From Littorina saxatilis (Eukaryota; Mollusca; Gastropoda; Littorinimorpha; Littorinidae), in the NCBI RefSeq assembly GCF_037325665.1, contig NC_090261.1, positions 19,759,731-19,823,730 of the forward strand: a DNA stretch of 64,000 nt, in the 5' to 3' direction. The notes below the pieces were generated by a model. That model was not told the origin of the DNA, made no database searches, and saw only the letters and a list, made by a program, of their open reading frames with translations. Position numbers and translations under genes: made by a program. This document shows positions 23,294 through 35,148 of the stretch, in pieces. Numbering within the stretch: position 1 is the stretch's first letter; every line of letters starts with the position of its first letter.

Positions 23294-24204
23294 CTCTCTA
23301 TCTCTGTCTCTCTCTAAATAAATTCACGTTCTATATTAAAAGCAGACAATGGACTCTTTGCATGTGATCAAGTGGAAAGATGTTTGATTCACACGTACGT
23401 TACATACTGGATGAATCAGTCGTGGTTTGCACGATGGTTTACGAAGAAACGAAGGTGTTTTGACGCACAACGCGCAGTCCAATCAAGCAATCCCCATGCA
23501 CCCTGCCAAACACACCACGGGTTGGTCTCACCACCTTCCGCATATCGTCTTGGTGGAAAGGCAAACATGCATACATTTGCATATGAAAGTACACCATATT
23601 TGTGTTTAAGGTCTTTCCCGGCGTTCCCTTCTTCCTTCCGGTTCATTCATTATTTTTTCTCTTCGACGTGGATTTTTGTGCTGATCGCTACAGAGTTGCG
23701 ACCAAAAGGGGGAAGGAGAGTAAAGCGGAGTGGGATGTGTGGGAGGTGCTGGCAGGAGGAATTCACTTCAATTCGCTTCCTTGGACTAGACTTTTAAAAT
23801 GTACAAGTGTTATAGTTTCTTGTCAGGTAAAACAGCATAGAACAGTACTGAAGGCACAGCTTGGGGCGCTGGCTTGAAACCAGTTTGTCGCTACAGGCTT
23901 GAGTTTGACCCCCACGTTCCGGAGAACCCGATGTTAGAGCCTTCGTCCATTTGTGCACATACCGAAAATCAACAACCGGGCTTCTTTCTGTTCAGAGCAG
24001 TATTGTTTTTAAGATGAATTCATTTCGTCACTGAAACCTACTGCAAAATTGCTTGAGTTACAGTTTTCAGTACAGGCTGTAGATGTTTGATAGCTGTCCA
24101 AGTGGACGGGTGCCAATGTAAAACTGCGAAGAGATACATGGTGGTCAACGTGCTTGTTTACATGGGAAACGTGTACCTTTAAAAGCATACAAGCGGAAAC
24201 CTTA
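23294..24204. other. Unclassified sequence
   Basis: A 141-codon frame at 23372-23797 and its shadows have no recognisable motif. Around 23940-24110 there are weak matches to the 52846-53233 MITE family (CACATACCGAAAATCAACA, TCCAAGTGGACGGGTG). Confidence 0.4.
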
Positions 24205-24500
24205 AAGGTGACCTTACCTCTGTTGATATGACTCGATGACTGAGGTCAACTTCGAACAGACTTCCTTGTTCTTTTCTCAGACGTATTTGATTAATGTTTG
24301 ACATTATGTAGTCATTTACAGCATAGAACGCCATCACACGCAAAGCCAGGCGATAACATTCAAAGTGACCTTTCCACTGTTGATATTACTCGATTAATTA
24401 CCAAGGTCAACTTCGATTTTCCAATAGACTTCCTGGTTCTTTTCTCAGAAGTCAAACTAAAGTAATTGATATTTGACAGTATGTCTTTAGTTTACAATAC
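24205..24500 (+). repeat. Diverged tandem duplication, about 155-bp period
   Basis: Blocks 24205-24325 and 24358-24490 share GTGACCTT, CTGTTGATAT, CTCGAT, AGGTCAACTTCGA, AGACTTCCT, GTTCTTTTCTCAGA and TATTTGACA/GTTTGACA. The unit is not recognised. Confidence 0.65.
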
Positions 24501-24841
24501 AAAACTAAAAATCAATCGGTAAACCTTGCGACATCGCGTAAATCCCTTTTTTCTGCTGACATCAGAGCCGCCATTAAGTTCCATTGGTTCAATTCTCCGT
24601 GTTTCTCATGAAAGCAGTGTTGTCCACGAGAGCATTCACGGCAAGCAGAAACGAGGTTTTCATTTTGAGATTCAGACACGTTGTTCAATAATAAGTTTTG
24701 TAAAAAGAAAAAGAAAATTGAAATTTGAAGAATACAGATTTATAAGAACTTCTTTGCACATAACTTTCTAATCTAATCTTCTTTGTCTAACTAGTGAAAG
24801 TTCAAAAAAAAGGGGGAAAACCCAAGAGGATCAATTCTAAC
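24501..24841. other. Unclassified sequence
   Basis: No gene or element recognised. Confidence 0.4.
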
Positions 24842-24926
24842 AAACACACACACACGCACGCGCACGCGCACGCGCACGCACACTTGCACGCTCGCTCGCA
24901 CGCACGCACGCACGAACGCACGCACA

Positions 24927-24970
<44 letters not shown>

Positions 24971-25280
24971 CACACACACACACACACACAACCACACACA
25001 CACACACACAATAAATACAAGCCGCGTAAAGCAAAGCCTCATTCTTTTTCAAAACCAGATATGACGTCATCTCAGACATTTATGAAAAAAAAAGAGCAAA
25101 ACATCGGAGATACCATCTGGAAGAATTCACATGAAAAGTTTAATGAAGACTTCAGTATTTTCCTGGGAATAGCTGTGCACACACCCACGCACGCACGCAC
25201 GCAAGCAAGCACACACGCACGCACGCACGCACGCACGCACATACATCATTCCCCTCGTCTCGGTTCATTGGCTAAATGTA
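24842..25280 (+). repeat. CA/GCAC microsatellite and diverged Helentron-like fragment
   Basis: A compound CA/CG-rich tract (24842-25010) precedes CAAGCCGCGTAAAGC at about 25018, then CAGATATGACGTCATC, a short (GCAC)n tract near 25190-25240 and CCCTCGTCTCGGTTC. This is a shortened, diverged member of the Helentron-like family. Confidence 0.6.
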
Positions 25281-25299
25281 ATTATACTTCCATCATGAT

Positions 25300-25705
25300 C
25301 AGGGGCGGACGAGGGGGGGGGGGGGGGGGGGTTCTGGGGTTTCCGGACCCCCCCCCCCCCCCCCCCCACAGCCAAAAAAAAAAAAAAAAGTTTGTGTTTT
25401 TTTGGGTTGAGTTTCTTCTTCTTCTTCAGCGTTCGACGATGGGGTTGAGTTTCAATTTTGGGGTATTAATCAGTGACAAAATCTGCTGCCTGAAACTGGT
25501 AATGATCATCCTCAGAATGCACCAGATTGCACCATTTTGCATCCTTTTTTTCAAAATGTTCCGGGGGGTCATGCCCCCGGACCCCCCTAGCAAGCTAGGC
25601 GCTTCGCGCCGTCGGCTCGGCGCTTCGCGCCTTCACACCCATATATTCACAATATACTTTTGTAACCCCCCCCCCCCCCCCATAAAATGAACTGATCCGC
25701 CCCTG
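25300..25705 (+). mobile_element. hAT-like non-autonomous element, CAGGGGCGGA ends
   Basis: A 406-bp element with ends CAGGGGCGGA and TCCGCCCCTG, flanked by exact 5-bp duplications ATGAT at 25295-25299 and 25706-25710. The CAGGGGCGGA terminus is typical of hAT elements, and 5-bp duplications are reported for the hAT5 group. It contains long G, C and A runs and a GGCGCGAAGCGCC-type inverted word. A related copy in reverse orientation lies at 28246-28602. Only spurious frames span it. Confidence 0.8.
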
Positions 25706-25710
25706 ATGAT

Positions 25711-26070
25711 CAATCTTATTCAGCAGGATCGTTCTATACTATAGTGTTGCAATGACGCCCGCTTATCCGTCGTGGAGTTTTCTAATTGCGAGTCCTTTTT
25801 TTTTTGCACGCCTTCTCGAAAGAAGAGGCGTAAAATTCAATATACATAAACTGTAGGCCTACGATTTCCAGAACCAAAGTAGGATTATTCCGCCCACTCG
25901 GCAAGATCGTAATACAGTACAACTTCGTGATTTCTTCTCAAAATGCACTTTGACAGATGAACAACTTCCCTTTCAGCCTTTGTACACCAGTAGGCCTATC
26001 AAGTTTCAGGTTTTGATCGACCTTCACACAACCAATACATTTGCTCTGAAATACGAGTATTTGGTTTTTA
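25711..26070. other. Unclassified sequence
   Basis: No gene or element recognised. Confidence 0.4.
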
Positions 26071-26250
<180 letters not shown>

Positions 26251-27388
26251 TGTATAATGTGATTAAACCAGTTGAAACATTAACAATTTTTCTTGGAACT
26301 TTAATACAGCATGAGTTTCATACGGTCACTACAGTAAGAGGGTCAACTGAAAAGTACCGGGCCCAACTATACCGAGCAACAAAAGAAACGCGAATTATTT
26401 TTCGATATTTTGATTTTAAAAAACGCAGTTAATCTGAGAGTGACAATTTTCGGGATATAGATGCACTATGCAGTCATGTGTAAGAAAGCTGTTGTGTGAA
26501 TATTTTGTCTCAACGCACGGGACAAGCAGTTTCCACGTGAAACACATGATGCGCGCTTACAGCACGTGCAAGCGGAGTAGGGGAAACCTCATGTATGAGA
26601 TGTGTTCACTGATGCATTAGTAATACAAGTCGCGTAAGGCGAAATTACAACATTTAGTCAAGCTGTCGAACTAACAGAATGAAACTGAACTCACTGCATT
26701 TTTACAGTAAGAGCGTATACTCGTAGCATCGTCAGTCCACCGCTCGATGCAAAGGCAGTGAAATTGACAAGAAGAGCGGGGTAGTAGTTGCGCTGAGAAG
26801 GATAGCACGCTTTTCTTTATCTCTATTCTTTTTAACTTTCTGAGCGTGTTTTTAATCCAAACATATCACATCTATATGTTTTTGGAATCAGGAACCCACA
26901 ATGAATAAGATGAAATTGTTTTTAAATCGATTTCAAAAATTTTATTTTAATAATAATTTTTATATTTTTAATTTTCAGAGCTTGTTTTTAATCCGAATAT
27001 AATATATTTATATGTTTTTGGAATCAGAAAATGATGAAGAATAAGATGAACGTAAATTTGGATCGTTTTAAAAACAAATATTTCTTTTTACAATTTTCAG
27101 ATTTTCAATGACCAAAGTCATTAATTAATTTTTAAGCCACCAAGCTGAAATGCAATACCGAAGTCCGGCCTTCGTCGAAGATTGCTTGGCCAAAATTTCA
27201 ATCAATTTGATTGAAAAATGAGGGTGTGACAGTGCCGCCTCAACTTTTACAAAAAGCCGGATATGACGTCATAAAAGACATTTATCGATAAAAAGAAAAT
27301 GTCCGGGGATATCATTTCGAGGAACTCTCATGTCAAATTTCATAAAGATCGGTCCAGTAGTTTGGTCTGAATCGCTCTACACACACAC

Positions 27389-27452
<64 letters not shown>

Positions 27453-28163
27453 CACGACCCTCGTCTCGATTCCCCCTCTACGTTAAAACATTTAGTCAAA
27501 ACTTGACTGAATGTTTTTTCACAATGACCGTAGTCCGCCGCTAGTGCAAAAGGCAGTGAAAGTGACGAGCCTGTTTAGCGCGGTAGCGGTTGCACTGTGC
27601 TGCATAGCATGCTTTACTGTACCTCTCTTCGTTTTAACTTTCTGAGCGTGTTTGTAATCCAAACATATCATATCTATATGATTTTGGAATCAGGAACCGA
27701 CAAGGAATAAGATGAAATTGTTTTTAAAACGATTTCGGAAATTTAATTCTAATCATAATTTTTATATTTTTAATTTTCAGAGCTTGTTTTTAATCCAAAT
27801 ATAACATATTTATATGGTTTTTGAATCAGAACAAGATAAAGAATAAAATAAAAGTAATTTTGGATCATTTTATAAACAAATAATTTTAATTACAATTTTC
27901 AGATTTTTAATGACCAAAGTCATTAATTAATTTTTAAGCATCCATGCTGAAATGCAATGCCGAAGTCCGGCCTTCGTCGAAGATTGCTTTGCCAAAATTT
28001 CAATCAATTTGATTGAAAAATAAAGGTGTGACAGTGCCGCCTCAACTTTTACAAAAAGCCGGATATGACGTCATAAAAGACATTTATCGAAAAAAGAAAA
28101 AACGTCTGGGGATACCCAGGAACTCTCATGTGAAATTTCATAAAGATCGGTCCAGTAGTTTAC

Positions 28164-28797
28164 CAGGGCCGGACTAGGCGAAGAGGAGGGGGGGGGGGGG
28201 GGGGGGGTTGCCAGTGGTGGCCCAGGGGGATGTCCCCCCTGGCGGCAGGGGCGGATCAGTTCATTTTATGACTGTTTTTTTTCAAAAGTATATTGTGAAG
28301 ATATGGGTGTGAAGGCGCGAAGCGCCGAGCCGACGGCGCGAAGCGCCTAGCTTGCTAGGGGGGTCCGGGGGCATGCCCCCCCGGAAAATTTTGAAAAAAA
28401 GGATGCAAAATGGTGCAATCTGGTGCATTCTGAGGATGATCATTACCAGTTTCAGGCAGCAGATTTTGTCACTGATTAATACCCCAAAAATTGAAACTCA
28501 ATGTAAAATAAAGAAATGCATACCTCATTCAATATTTTTATTTTTTGGCTGGGGGGGGGGAGGGGGTCCGGAAACCCTAGAACCCACCCCCCCCCCCTCG
28601 TTGTGGGGGTCAGGGGGCGAAGCCTCCTGAAGCTAACGGGTAGGTCATATTCTGAGATAGGAAAATGGTCGCTCCTTGCATGAAACGGCATAAAATAAGC
28701 AATAATAAAAAAAATTAAATAAGTAAGGTACATGTTTAGGCTAGGGGGGGGGGGGGGGTTGCGCAACCCCCATAACTCCCCCGGTAGTCCGGCCCTG
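28164..28797. mobile_element. hAT-like element, CAGGGCCGGACTA ends
   Basis: A 634-bp insert with ends CAGGGCCGGACTA and TAGTCCGGCCCTG and exact 5-bp duplications TTTAC at 28159-28163 and 28798-28802. Removing it restores the Helentron-like sequence. It has G runs near both ends and carries inside it a reverse copy of the 25300-25705 element. Confidence 0.8.
28246..28602 (-). mobile_element. Nested CAGGGGCGGA hAT-like copy
   Basis: Starts CAGGGGCGGATCAGTTCATT at 28246 and follows the 25300-25705 element in reverse complement, including AGCGCCTAGCTTGCTAGG, GGTGCAATCTGGTGCATTC and TCCGGAAACCC. The far end near 28602 lacks the TCCGCCCCTG terminus, so that end is lost or altered. Confidence 0.7.
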
Positions 28798-28836
28798 TTT
28801 ACTCTGAATCGCTCTACACACACACACGCACAGACA

Positions 28837-28881
<45 letters not shown>

Positions 28882-28995
28882 CACGACCCTCGTCTCGATT
28901 CCCCCTCTATGTTAAAACATTTAGTCAAAACTTGACTAAATGTAAAAAGAGACCATGGCACGCTTACTGCCAGTCTAACTTTTGACAGAGTCAAG

Positions 28996-30033
28996 ATGCC
29001 AAGATTGACACCAGAACAACGCGAGAGGGCAATGGGTCGATTATTGGCTGGTGATGACCCAGAAGCGGTAGCAGTTGCTTTCAATGTGCATCTGTCAACA
29101 GTATATCGCCTTCAGCAACGTTTTGTCAACACTGGAAGCACTGCTGATACACAACGGAGTGGAAGACCTCGCGTTACCACACAGAGACAAGATCGCCAGA
29201 TCCTGCGTCATCATTTGAGAAACCGATTCCATACAGCCAATAAAACAGCCAGGAACACCGTCGGTAACCACCAGAGACCTATCAGTGGCCAGACAATACG
29301 CCGAAGACTTGCTGAGCGAGACCTCCAAAACTGCCGTCCCGCTAGAGGACCAGTCCTCACTCAGAAACATCGCATGGCGCGCCAGCAGTGGGCCCAGGAT
29401 CACATCAACTGGAACTGGAGACAATGGCGACACATTCTGTTCACCGATGAGAGCCATTTCTGCATTAGTCATGTTGATGGGCGTGTCAGAGTGTGGCGAA
29501 GAAGAGGTGAACGCTATGCTGGTGACTGCGTCATGGAACACAATGCCCAGGGTGGACCAAACGTCATGGTCTGGGGTGGAATCGGCCTCAACCAATCCCT
29601 GGGACCTGTGTTGTTCAACAATCTTGGTCCTGGTCGGGGAAACGGCATCACAGCACAGCGTTATATTGACCAGATCCTACAGCCTCATGTTGTGCCCTTT
29701 TTCCAGGCGCGCAGAAACTGTGTTCTGCAGCAGGACAACGCTCGCCCGCACACAGCCAGGGTCACCCAGGCCTTCCTGCAGCACAATAACATCGACATCA
29801 TGGCCTGGCCCGCCCTCAGCCCAGATCTGAATCCTATTGAACATTTCTGGGACAAACTTCAAAGAAAAGTCAACCAGTTACGCCCAGGACCAAGAACTGC
29901 CGCAGAACTGCGTCAGGCCCTTGTCCATGCCTGGTGCAACATCCCGAGAGACACCATCAACCGACTTATTCACTCCATGAGGCGCCGCTGCCAGGCCGTC
30001 ATCAACGTCCATGGGGGTCACACACCGTACTGA
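28996..30033 (+). CDS. Tc1-like DD34E transposase (second family)
   Basis: A 345-residue transposase for the 26370-30224 element. Residues 1 to about 120 form the helix-turn-helix DNA-binding part, with MPRLTPEQRERAMGRLLAGD and the SGRPRVTT linker. The catalytic residues are D151 (FTDES), D247 (QQDNARPHTA) and E282 (SPDLNPIEHFW), with 34 residues between the last two. The length is normal. The frame is open with no damaged key residue. It is related to the 6324 transposase, sharing motif layout and the HTPY C-terminus, but differs at many positions and has different inverted ends, so it is a separate Tc1 family. The start ATG is in the same context as the other copy. The 2.3-kb leader insertion may affect its expression. 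Confidence 0.95.
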   Translation: MPRLTPEQRERAMGRLLAGDDPEAVAVAFNVHLSTVYRLQQRFVNTGSTADTQRSGRPRVTTQRQDRQILRHHLRNRFHTANKTARNTVGNHQRPISGQTIRRRLAERDLQNCRPARGPVLTQKHRMARQQWAQDHINWNWRQWRHILFTDESHFCISHVDGRVRVWRRRGERYAGDCVMEHNAQGGPNVMVWGGIGLNQSLGPVLFNNLGPGRGNGITAQRYIDQILQPHVVPFFQARRNCVLQQDNARPHTARVTQAFLQHNNIDIMAWPALSPDLNPIEHFWDKLQRKVNQLRPGPRTAAELRQALVHAWCNIPRDTINRLIHSMRRRCQAVINVHGGHTPY

Positions 30034-30260
30034 CCATCTGCAGAGGCTCCCTTTGCCCGTGGCAGCAAAAGACTATGCCATAGCCAAGAACAGTGTGCGA
30101 GGAACATACCACCGTGATTTTGATTCGTTACGATGTTACGTTTATGAGAAATGACATTTTAAAATTGTGATTATTAAACGGGTTTTTTTCTGGAGAAAAT
30201 TCGCGTTTCTTTTGTTGCTCGGTATATATAGGAAGGAGTTTACTTACGAGACTAGATTAC

Positions 30261-30382
30261 ATTTGTGTGTGCGTGTGCGTGTGTGTGCGTGCGTGCGTGT
30301 GTGTGTGCGTGAGTGTGTGTGTGTTTGTGTGTGTGTGTTTGTGTGTGTGTGAGTGTGTGTGAGTATGTGTGTGTGTGTGTGA

Positions 30383-30428
<46 letters not shown>

Positions 30429-30450
30429 GTGTGTGTCTGTGTGTGAGTGC
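30261..30450. repeat. (GT)n imperfect microsatellite
   Basis: About 190 bases of GT with GC, GA and TT interruptions, starting 35 bp past the Tc1 right end. Confidence 0.95.
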
Positions 30451-31120
30451 TTTCTCGGCCGTGGCGTTTCGCCCAGCCTGTGGTTTTACTGGTCTTAGTG
30501 AAAGCGCGCCGATCAAAGCCAGTTCGGCTTTGGGGGCTTTTATTCTGTAATAAATGTGTATAGAACACGCGCGATAATAGCATGAAACAGCGAGTTTAAG
30601 AGAGGGGGTATAGCGCTTTCACTGATCGTATATTATAACAGGAACTCACACGCAAAAATCGGTTTACTCTTTCGACACGATGTTATCATGAAGACTTCTT
30701 AGTATTATGATTTCGCAAGACGCGAGTAGGTTCACAATGTGTATTAACATTTACTGTGATATCGTAGCGTTAATATAAACGTTATTTGTCAATTATCCCG
30801 TTTGGCGCGCATCCGATATCATAGTGTTAATTGTCAAATATCACTTTTGGTGCTAATGGGCCACCCTACACGGCCATAAAGATAAACTTGTGCAGATGAA
30901 GCTGATTACACTCAGATCCACTCAATAACTTGACGTGTGGCCGGAAAACCGCCAGACTAACTTTATGCTCGTGCGAAATAAAACTGCACGATGTCGAGAT
31001 GAAGCATTAATGTGTGTGAGTTTATGCTTTTCTGTGGATCGTCTTAATGCAATGTCATCTCTGACGTAAACTTGTGTAATGGGAAAGAGTGCGCCGAATT
31101 GTGCCAATTTCCATCAATTA
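30451..31120. other. Unclassified sequence
   Basis: Two short related words (GTTAATATAAACGTT and GTGTTAATTGTCAAATATC) near 30770-30840 hint at an old inverted element, but no ends could be set. Confidence 0.4.
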
Positions 31121-31124
31121 TTAA

Positions 31125-31588
31125 AGGGATACTATTGATCTGACCGTTTTGGAGAAGTTTCTGGCGAATTTAGACTATTTTGAAGAATCTGGGGAATCCA
31201 CTGTATCGTAATCTCAACGCACACGGCTCGATTTGCTTGCAAACGCACCAAAACTATGGTAGTTAATTAAATCAAAGTGAGTCAATGAGCTCATAGGCGC
31301 TGCTTCTCTACGGTGCCAGAAACAGATTCCAGGGGCCACCCCTGCCGACTAGACGGGTGGCGCCCCCGAGGGCATGGCAGTACCAGTATCAGCAACTCGT
31401 ACACCAACGCCAACCCTCACAAAGAGTGCCCTTTCTAAGTCTATTTTACGAAATTTGATGAAGCTTTCAATATACTTACTTTTGCAAAGAAAAGGCAGTC
31501 CTCCTGGGTAGTATTATTTGCACAGCAGAATCTTCTGGTATAACTTTGGAGCAATCTGAGGGCATTTTTTTTCTTACATAGTACCCCT
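31125..31588. mobile_element. TTAA-flanked MITE, AGGGATACTATTGATC family
   Basis: Left end AGGGATACTAT follows TTAA at 31121-31124. The right end is the inverted match AGTACCCCT, followed by TCAA, one base off TTAA. The element is about 464 bp. Its left third matches pieces at 3366-3470 and 50896-50990. No transposase frame; Kolobok- or piggyBac-like by target site. Confidence 0.65.
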
Positions 31589-31615
31589 TCAAGAGTTCGC
31601 TGTAACCAGGCTAAG

Positions 31616-33079
31616 GGGATGGAGATGGGGGAGGGGGGGCTAAGGAGATGGAAACGGGAGAGGGCGGCTAAGGGGATGGAGATGGGAGAGAGAGACTAAG
31701 GAGATGGAGATGGCAGAAGGAGGGGAGAGGGAGGCTAAGGGGATGGAGATGGGAGAGGGAGGCTAAGGGGATGGAGATGGGATAGGGAGGCAAAGGAGAT
31801 GGAGATGGGATAGGGAGGCAAAGGGGATGGAGATGGGAAAGGACGGCTAAGGGGATGGAGATGGGAGAGGGAGGCTAAGGAGATGGAGATGGGAAAGGAC
31901 GGCTAAGGGGATGGAGATGGGATAGGGAGGCAAAGGGGATGGAGATGGGAAAGGACGGCTAAGGGGATGGAGATGGGATAGGGAGGCAAAGGGGATGGAG
32001 ATGGGAAAGGACGGCTAAGGGGATGGAGATGGGAGAGGGAGGCTAAGGGGATGGAGATGGGATAGGGAGGCAAAGGAGATGGAGATGGGAAAGGACGGCT
32101 AAGGGGATGGAGATGGGATAGGGAGGCAAAGGGGATGGAGATGGGAAAGGACGGCTAAGGGGATGGAGATGGGAGAGGGAGGCTAAGGAGATGGAGATGG
32201 GAGAAGGAGGGGAGAGGGAGGCTAAGCGGATGGAGATGAGAGAGGGGGGCTAAGGAGATGGAGATGGGAGAGGGAGGCTAAGGAGATGGAGATGGGAGAG
32301 GGCGGCTAAGGGGATGGAGATGGGAGAGGGAGACTAAAGCGATGGAGATGGGCGAGGGGGGCTAAGGAGATGGAGATGGGAGAAAGAGGGGAGAGGGGGC
32401 TAAGGGGATGGAGATGGGAGAGGGAGGCTAAGGAGATGGAGATGGGAGAAGAAGGGGAGAGAGAGGCTAAGGGGATGGAGATGGGAGAGGGAGGCTAAGG
32501 GGATGGAGATGGGAGAAGGCGGCCAAGGGGATGGAGATGGGAGAAGGAGGGGAGAGGGCGGCCAAGGGGATGGAGATGGGAGATGGAGGCAAAGGAGATG
32601 GAGATGGGAGAAGGAGGGGAGAGGGCGGCCAAGGGGATGGAGATGGGAGAGGAGGCTAAGGAGATGGAGATGGGAGAAGGAGGGGAGAGGGCGGCTAAGG
32701 GGCTGGAGATGGGAGAGGGAGACTAAGGAGATGGAGATGGCAGAAGGAGGGGAGAGGGAGGCTAATAGGATGGAGATAGGCGAGGGGGGCTAAGGAGATG
32801 GAGATGGGAGAGGGAGGCTAAGTAGATGGAGATGGGAGAGGGGGGCTAAGGGGATGGAGATGGGAGAGGGGGGCTAAGGGGATGGAGATGGGAGAGGGGG
32901 GCTAAGGAGATGGAGATGGGAGAGGGAGGCTAAGGAGATGGAGATGGGAGAGGGGGGCTAAGGAGATAGAGATGGGAGAGGGAGGCTAAGGAGATGGAGA
33001 TGGGAGAGGGCGGCTAAGGGGATGGAGATGGGAGAGGGAGGCTAAGGAGTTGGAGATGGGAGAGGGGGGCTGAGGAGAT
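31616..33079 (+). repeat. Purine-rich minisatellite, left part
   Basis: Imperfect units of about 28 bp with the core GATGGAGATGGGAGAGGG followed by AGGCTAAGGG. Higher-order blocks with GGGATAGGGAGGCAAAGG alternate with GGGAAAGGACGGCTAAGG at about 31770-32160. The plus strand is almost entirely purine. It ends exactly at the left LTR and resumes at 41028. Confidence 0.95.
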
Positions 33080-34226
33080 TGTTACGACTCAACTCCAAAC
33101 AACTCTTGTTTAGCCGAGACTGAAATATTTTGTTGCACCATTAGGGTAAGAGTCTACGAGACCTTGGAGACGAAGTAATGACGTCACTAGTATGAGAATC
33201 TACATGTTGGATCAACGTCATTACTGCGTCATTAATATGCGAATTTACGTAACTCATGGAGTTGCATCGTGGGATGAAAACAGTTATTTGGAGGAAGGAA
33301 ACGTGAACCGCTAACCATTACGGTCACTCTATTTGCCGGGTACTGAGAGGCTACAAGTGGGGAACAAGAATCCTGTGTAACCACCGATGAAAAGCCGCCG
33401 GCACCTAACCTACCATCCCAAGGCCTGAGATGTAACCCGCAGCCGCACAGACTCGTATAGTAGTGTCCGGAAAGGAGCATCAAGAGGTAAGGTGTCGTTG
33501 TAATATCGAGCGTCCATCAAGGAACAGCTATTATACACTCACATCTATTCGCATATGATATTTGTTTTAGAGTGTTTAATGAAGTTAATCATAAACGTAC
33601 ATGCTGCAAGTTAGTTCGGCATATAGATCTAGTATTTTATTCAGTAACCATGCTTGGTTTGTCTGCGAACTGCCCGACATGAAGATAGGGCAAGAAATCA
33701 AAATTAACCTTGATCCTAGGATACCGTTGTTAATAACAAGTATTACCTTTGATCCAGGGGTTCGAGCGTCTAGGATCCGCTGGGATAAGGGTGAACTAAT
33801 CAAGCTACGCCACCAGTGTGATCCACCAGCGAGGAGCAAAAGGAGTTTGTCTACTAATTATCATCATCATCCAGTGATCTTCATCAAGTTCGTCACTGCT
33901 ACGGTCATCATGTGAATCCAGGCTTCCATCAGGACATTCGGACTTTGTAACTAACCAGCCCATTTAAGATAAGTCCAGTTCGACATTAAACTAGCTGTCA
34001 ATGCAAGAACAATTAACTATGAACGCAAATTCGTTAGATCTAAAATAGAAATAGTTTGTTAAAGAATCCGGAAATATTACCAACCAATAAATTTATTCAT
34101 TAATCTAAATCATCAGTGTTTTACGAGATTGATTTGAAGCATGACTGTTGTAAAGTATTGAATATAACTTTGGTGTGTTCTTAGATATTGTATCTAAAAC
34201 ACAAGGTAAAAAGTGGAACTGCAACA
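33080..34226 (+). repeat. Left LTR of the Gmr1-like element
   Basis: A 1147-bp direct repeat, TG...CA, almost identical to 39881-41027. It would carry promoter and polyadenylation signals by analogy with the family, but I could not place them securely. A 104-codon frame inside occurs in both LTRs and has no recognised domain. Confidence 0.95.
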
Positions 34227-34227
34227 A

Positions 34228-34236
34228 TGGGGGCTC
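34228..34236 (+). promoter_or_regulatory. Primer-binding site, tRNA-Pro-like
   Basis: TGGGGGCTC begins two bases after the left LTR. It is the complement of the 3' end of proline tRNA, the primer type known from murine leukaemia virus. The match weakens beyond these nine bases, so the primer identity is tentative. Confidence 0.6.
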
Positions 34237-35148
34237 TGTCCGGAGATCTATACTGAACTCGTGTTCGTACCAAAGAAAAACTTGCATTGACAACTGGTTT
34301 ACCCCATAAATTAGTTAGTCAAATTATCCGTGAAGCGACGGAAATTAGAATATTTTCTGGAAAAATCTTTCTTCATTTTTTCTTTCTTCAAAATTCAAAA
34401 TCATTTCCTGCTTCATGTCGGATTCACTCATATACAGACCAGACGGTGGTAAGTAGAATATTTAAATCATTTCTGTAAGAAGAAATTTTAAATAACTCCG
34501 TGTTTGATTTGGGTACATTCTGCCCAAAGAATCTTCGCGATCGCTGTTGTTCACGAACAGCGTTTTTGCTAAATTAATTCGTGGAAGGATTTCCATCTAG
34601 TTCGTCGAACAGTATCATAGTCATAAGGTAAGACATAGAATTGATGTTCGACAACTTCACGGGAAATTGGCAGTTTACTAACGAACTGTCGGTTCGAATT
34701 ATACTCTCAAGTTCTGATCAAAACGGTGAGTGTGTTATAATTCCAACCAGGATGGACGCTCGATAGTACTAGGACCTTAGTTTAAGTTCAGATTAAATTA
34801 TAACTCTAGTCGGAGTAACATTTAAAACGTGTTGCTTATTTAAGTTGTGCTTCACATTATTAGTTATCTATAACCCGCGGGTTGATAGTTAATAGTGGGG
34901 AAAACTTCTGTGGGTGTGTTGACAGACTGAAGGTCGTCATCACATAAGGCTTTGTAAGGCAACTTACTCAGCGACACACCACTAAGTCCTAGTTAGTCGT
35001 TTCGGTTCAAGATAGAGACGAAGGACAGGTGTAGGAAAAATCACGTGCGCGTGTAACATTGTTTGTACCAGTGTTGAAAGGTTGAACAATACCTGCGGGT
35101 AAGAGTCTTCCATATTAGAGTACCACCAAGAGTGGATGTACCAAAGTT
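34237..35148 (+). other. Untranslated leader of the Gmr1-like element
   Basis: About 0.9 kb between the primer site and the polyprotein start. It has no long frame and presumably holds packaging signals, which I cannot identify. Confidence 0.6.

Larger units (their letters stand above)
26636..28948 (+). mobile_element. Two Helentron-like copies inserted in the Tc1 leader
   Basis: The first copy runs 26636-27515 from CAAGTCGCGTAAGGCG to the terminal hairpin. The second follows at once (27516 to about 28948) but lacks roughly the first 80-100 bases of the family. It is split at 28159-28163 by a hAT-like element and resumes at 28798 with CTCTGAATCGCTC, a (CA)n tract and the hairpin. Both have CA/CAGA tracts at the usual place. 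Confidence 0.8.
26370..30224 (+). mobile_element. Second Tc1-type transposon, enlarged by nested insertions
   Basis: The inverted ends match perfectly over 29 bp counting the TA (26368-26396 and 30198-30226); the outer bases read TACCGAGCAACAAAAG. TA duplications flank it. The element's own sequence is 26370-26635 plus about 28949-30224, roughly 1.54 kb, normal for Tc1. The extra 2.3 kb consists of Helentron-like and hAT-like repeats that landed in the leader ahead of the transposase frame, leaving that frame open. Confidence 0.9.

Noticed and set aside
23372-23797. 141-codon frame and overlapping frames
   Set aside because: Several frames are open here on both strands, none with a motif; likely chance openness.
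32503-32793. Glu/Gly/Arg-rich frames in the minisatellite
   Set aside because: Low-complexity translation of the approximately 28-bp purine repeat; frames break wherever the unit varies.
33601-33915. 104-codon frame present in both LTRs
   Set aside because: Its duplication only reflects the LTR pair. No recognised domain, and LTRs of this family are not known to encode proteins.
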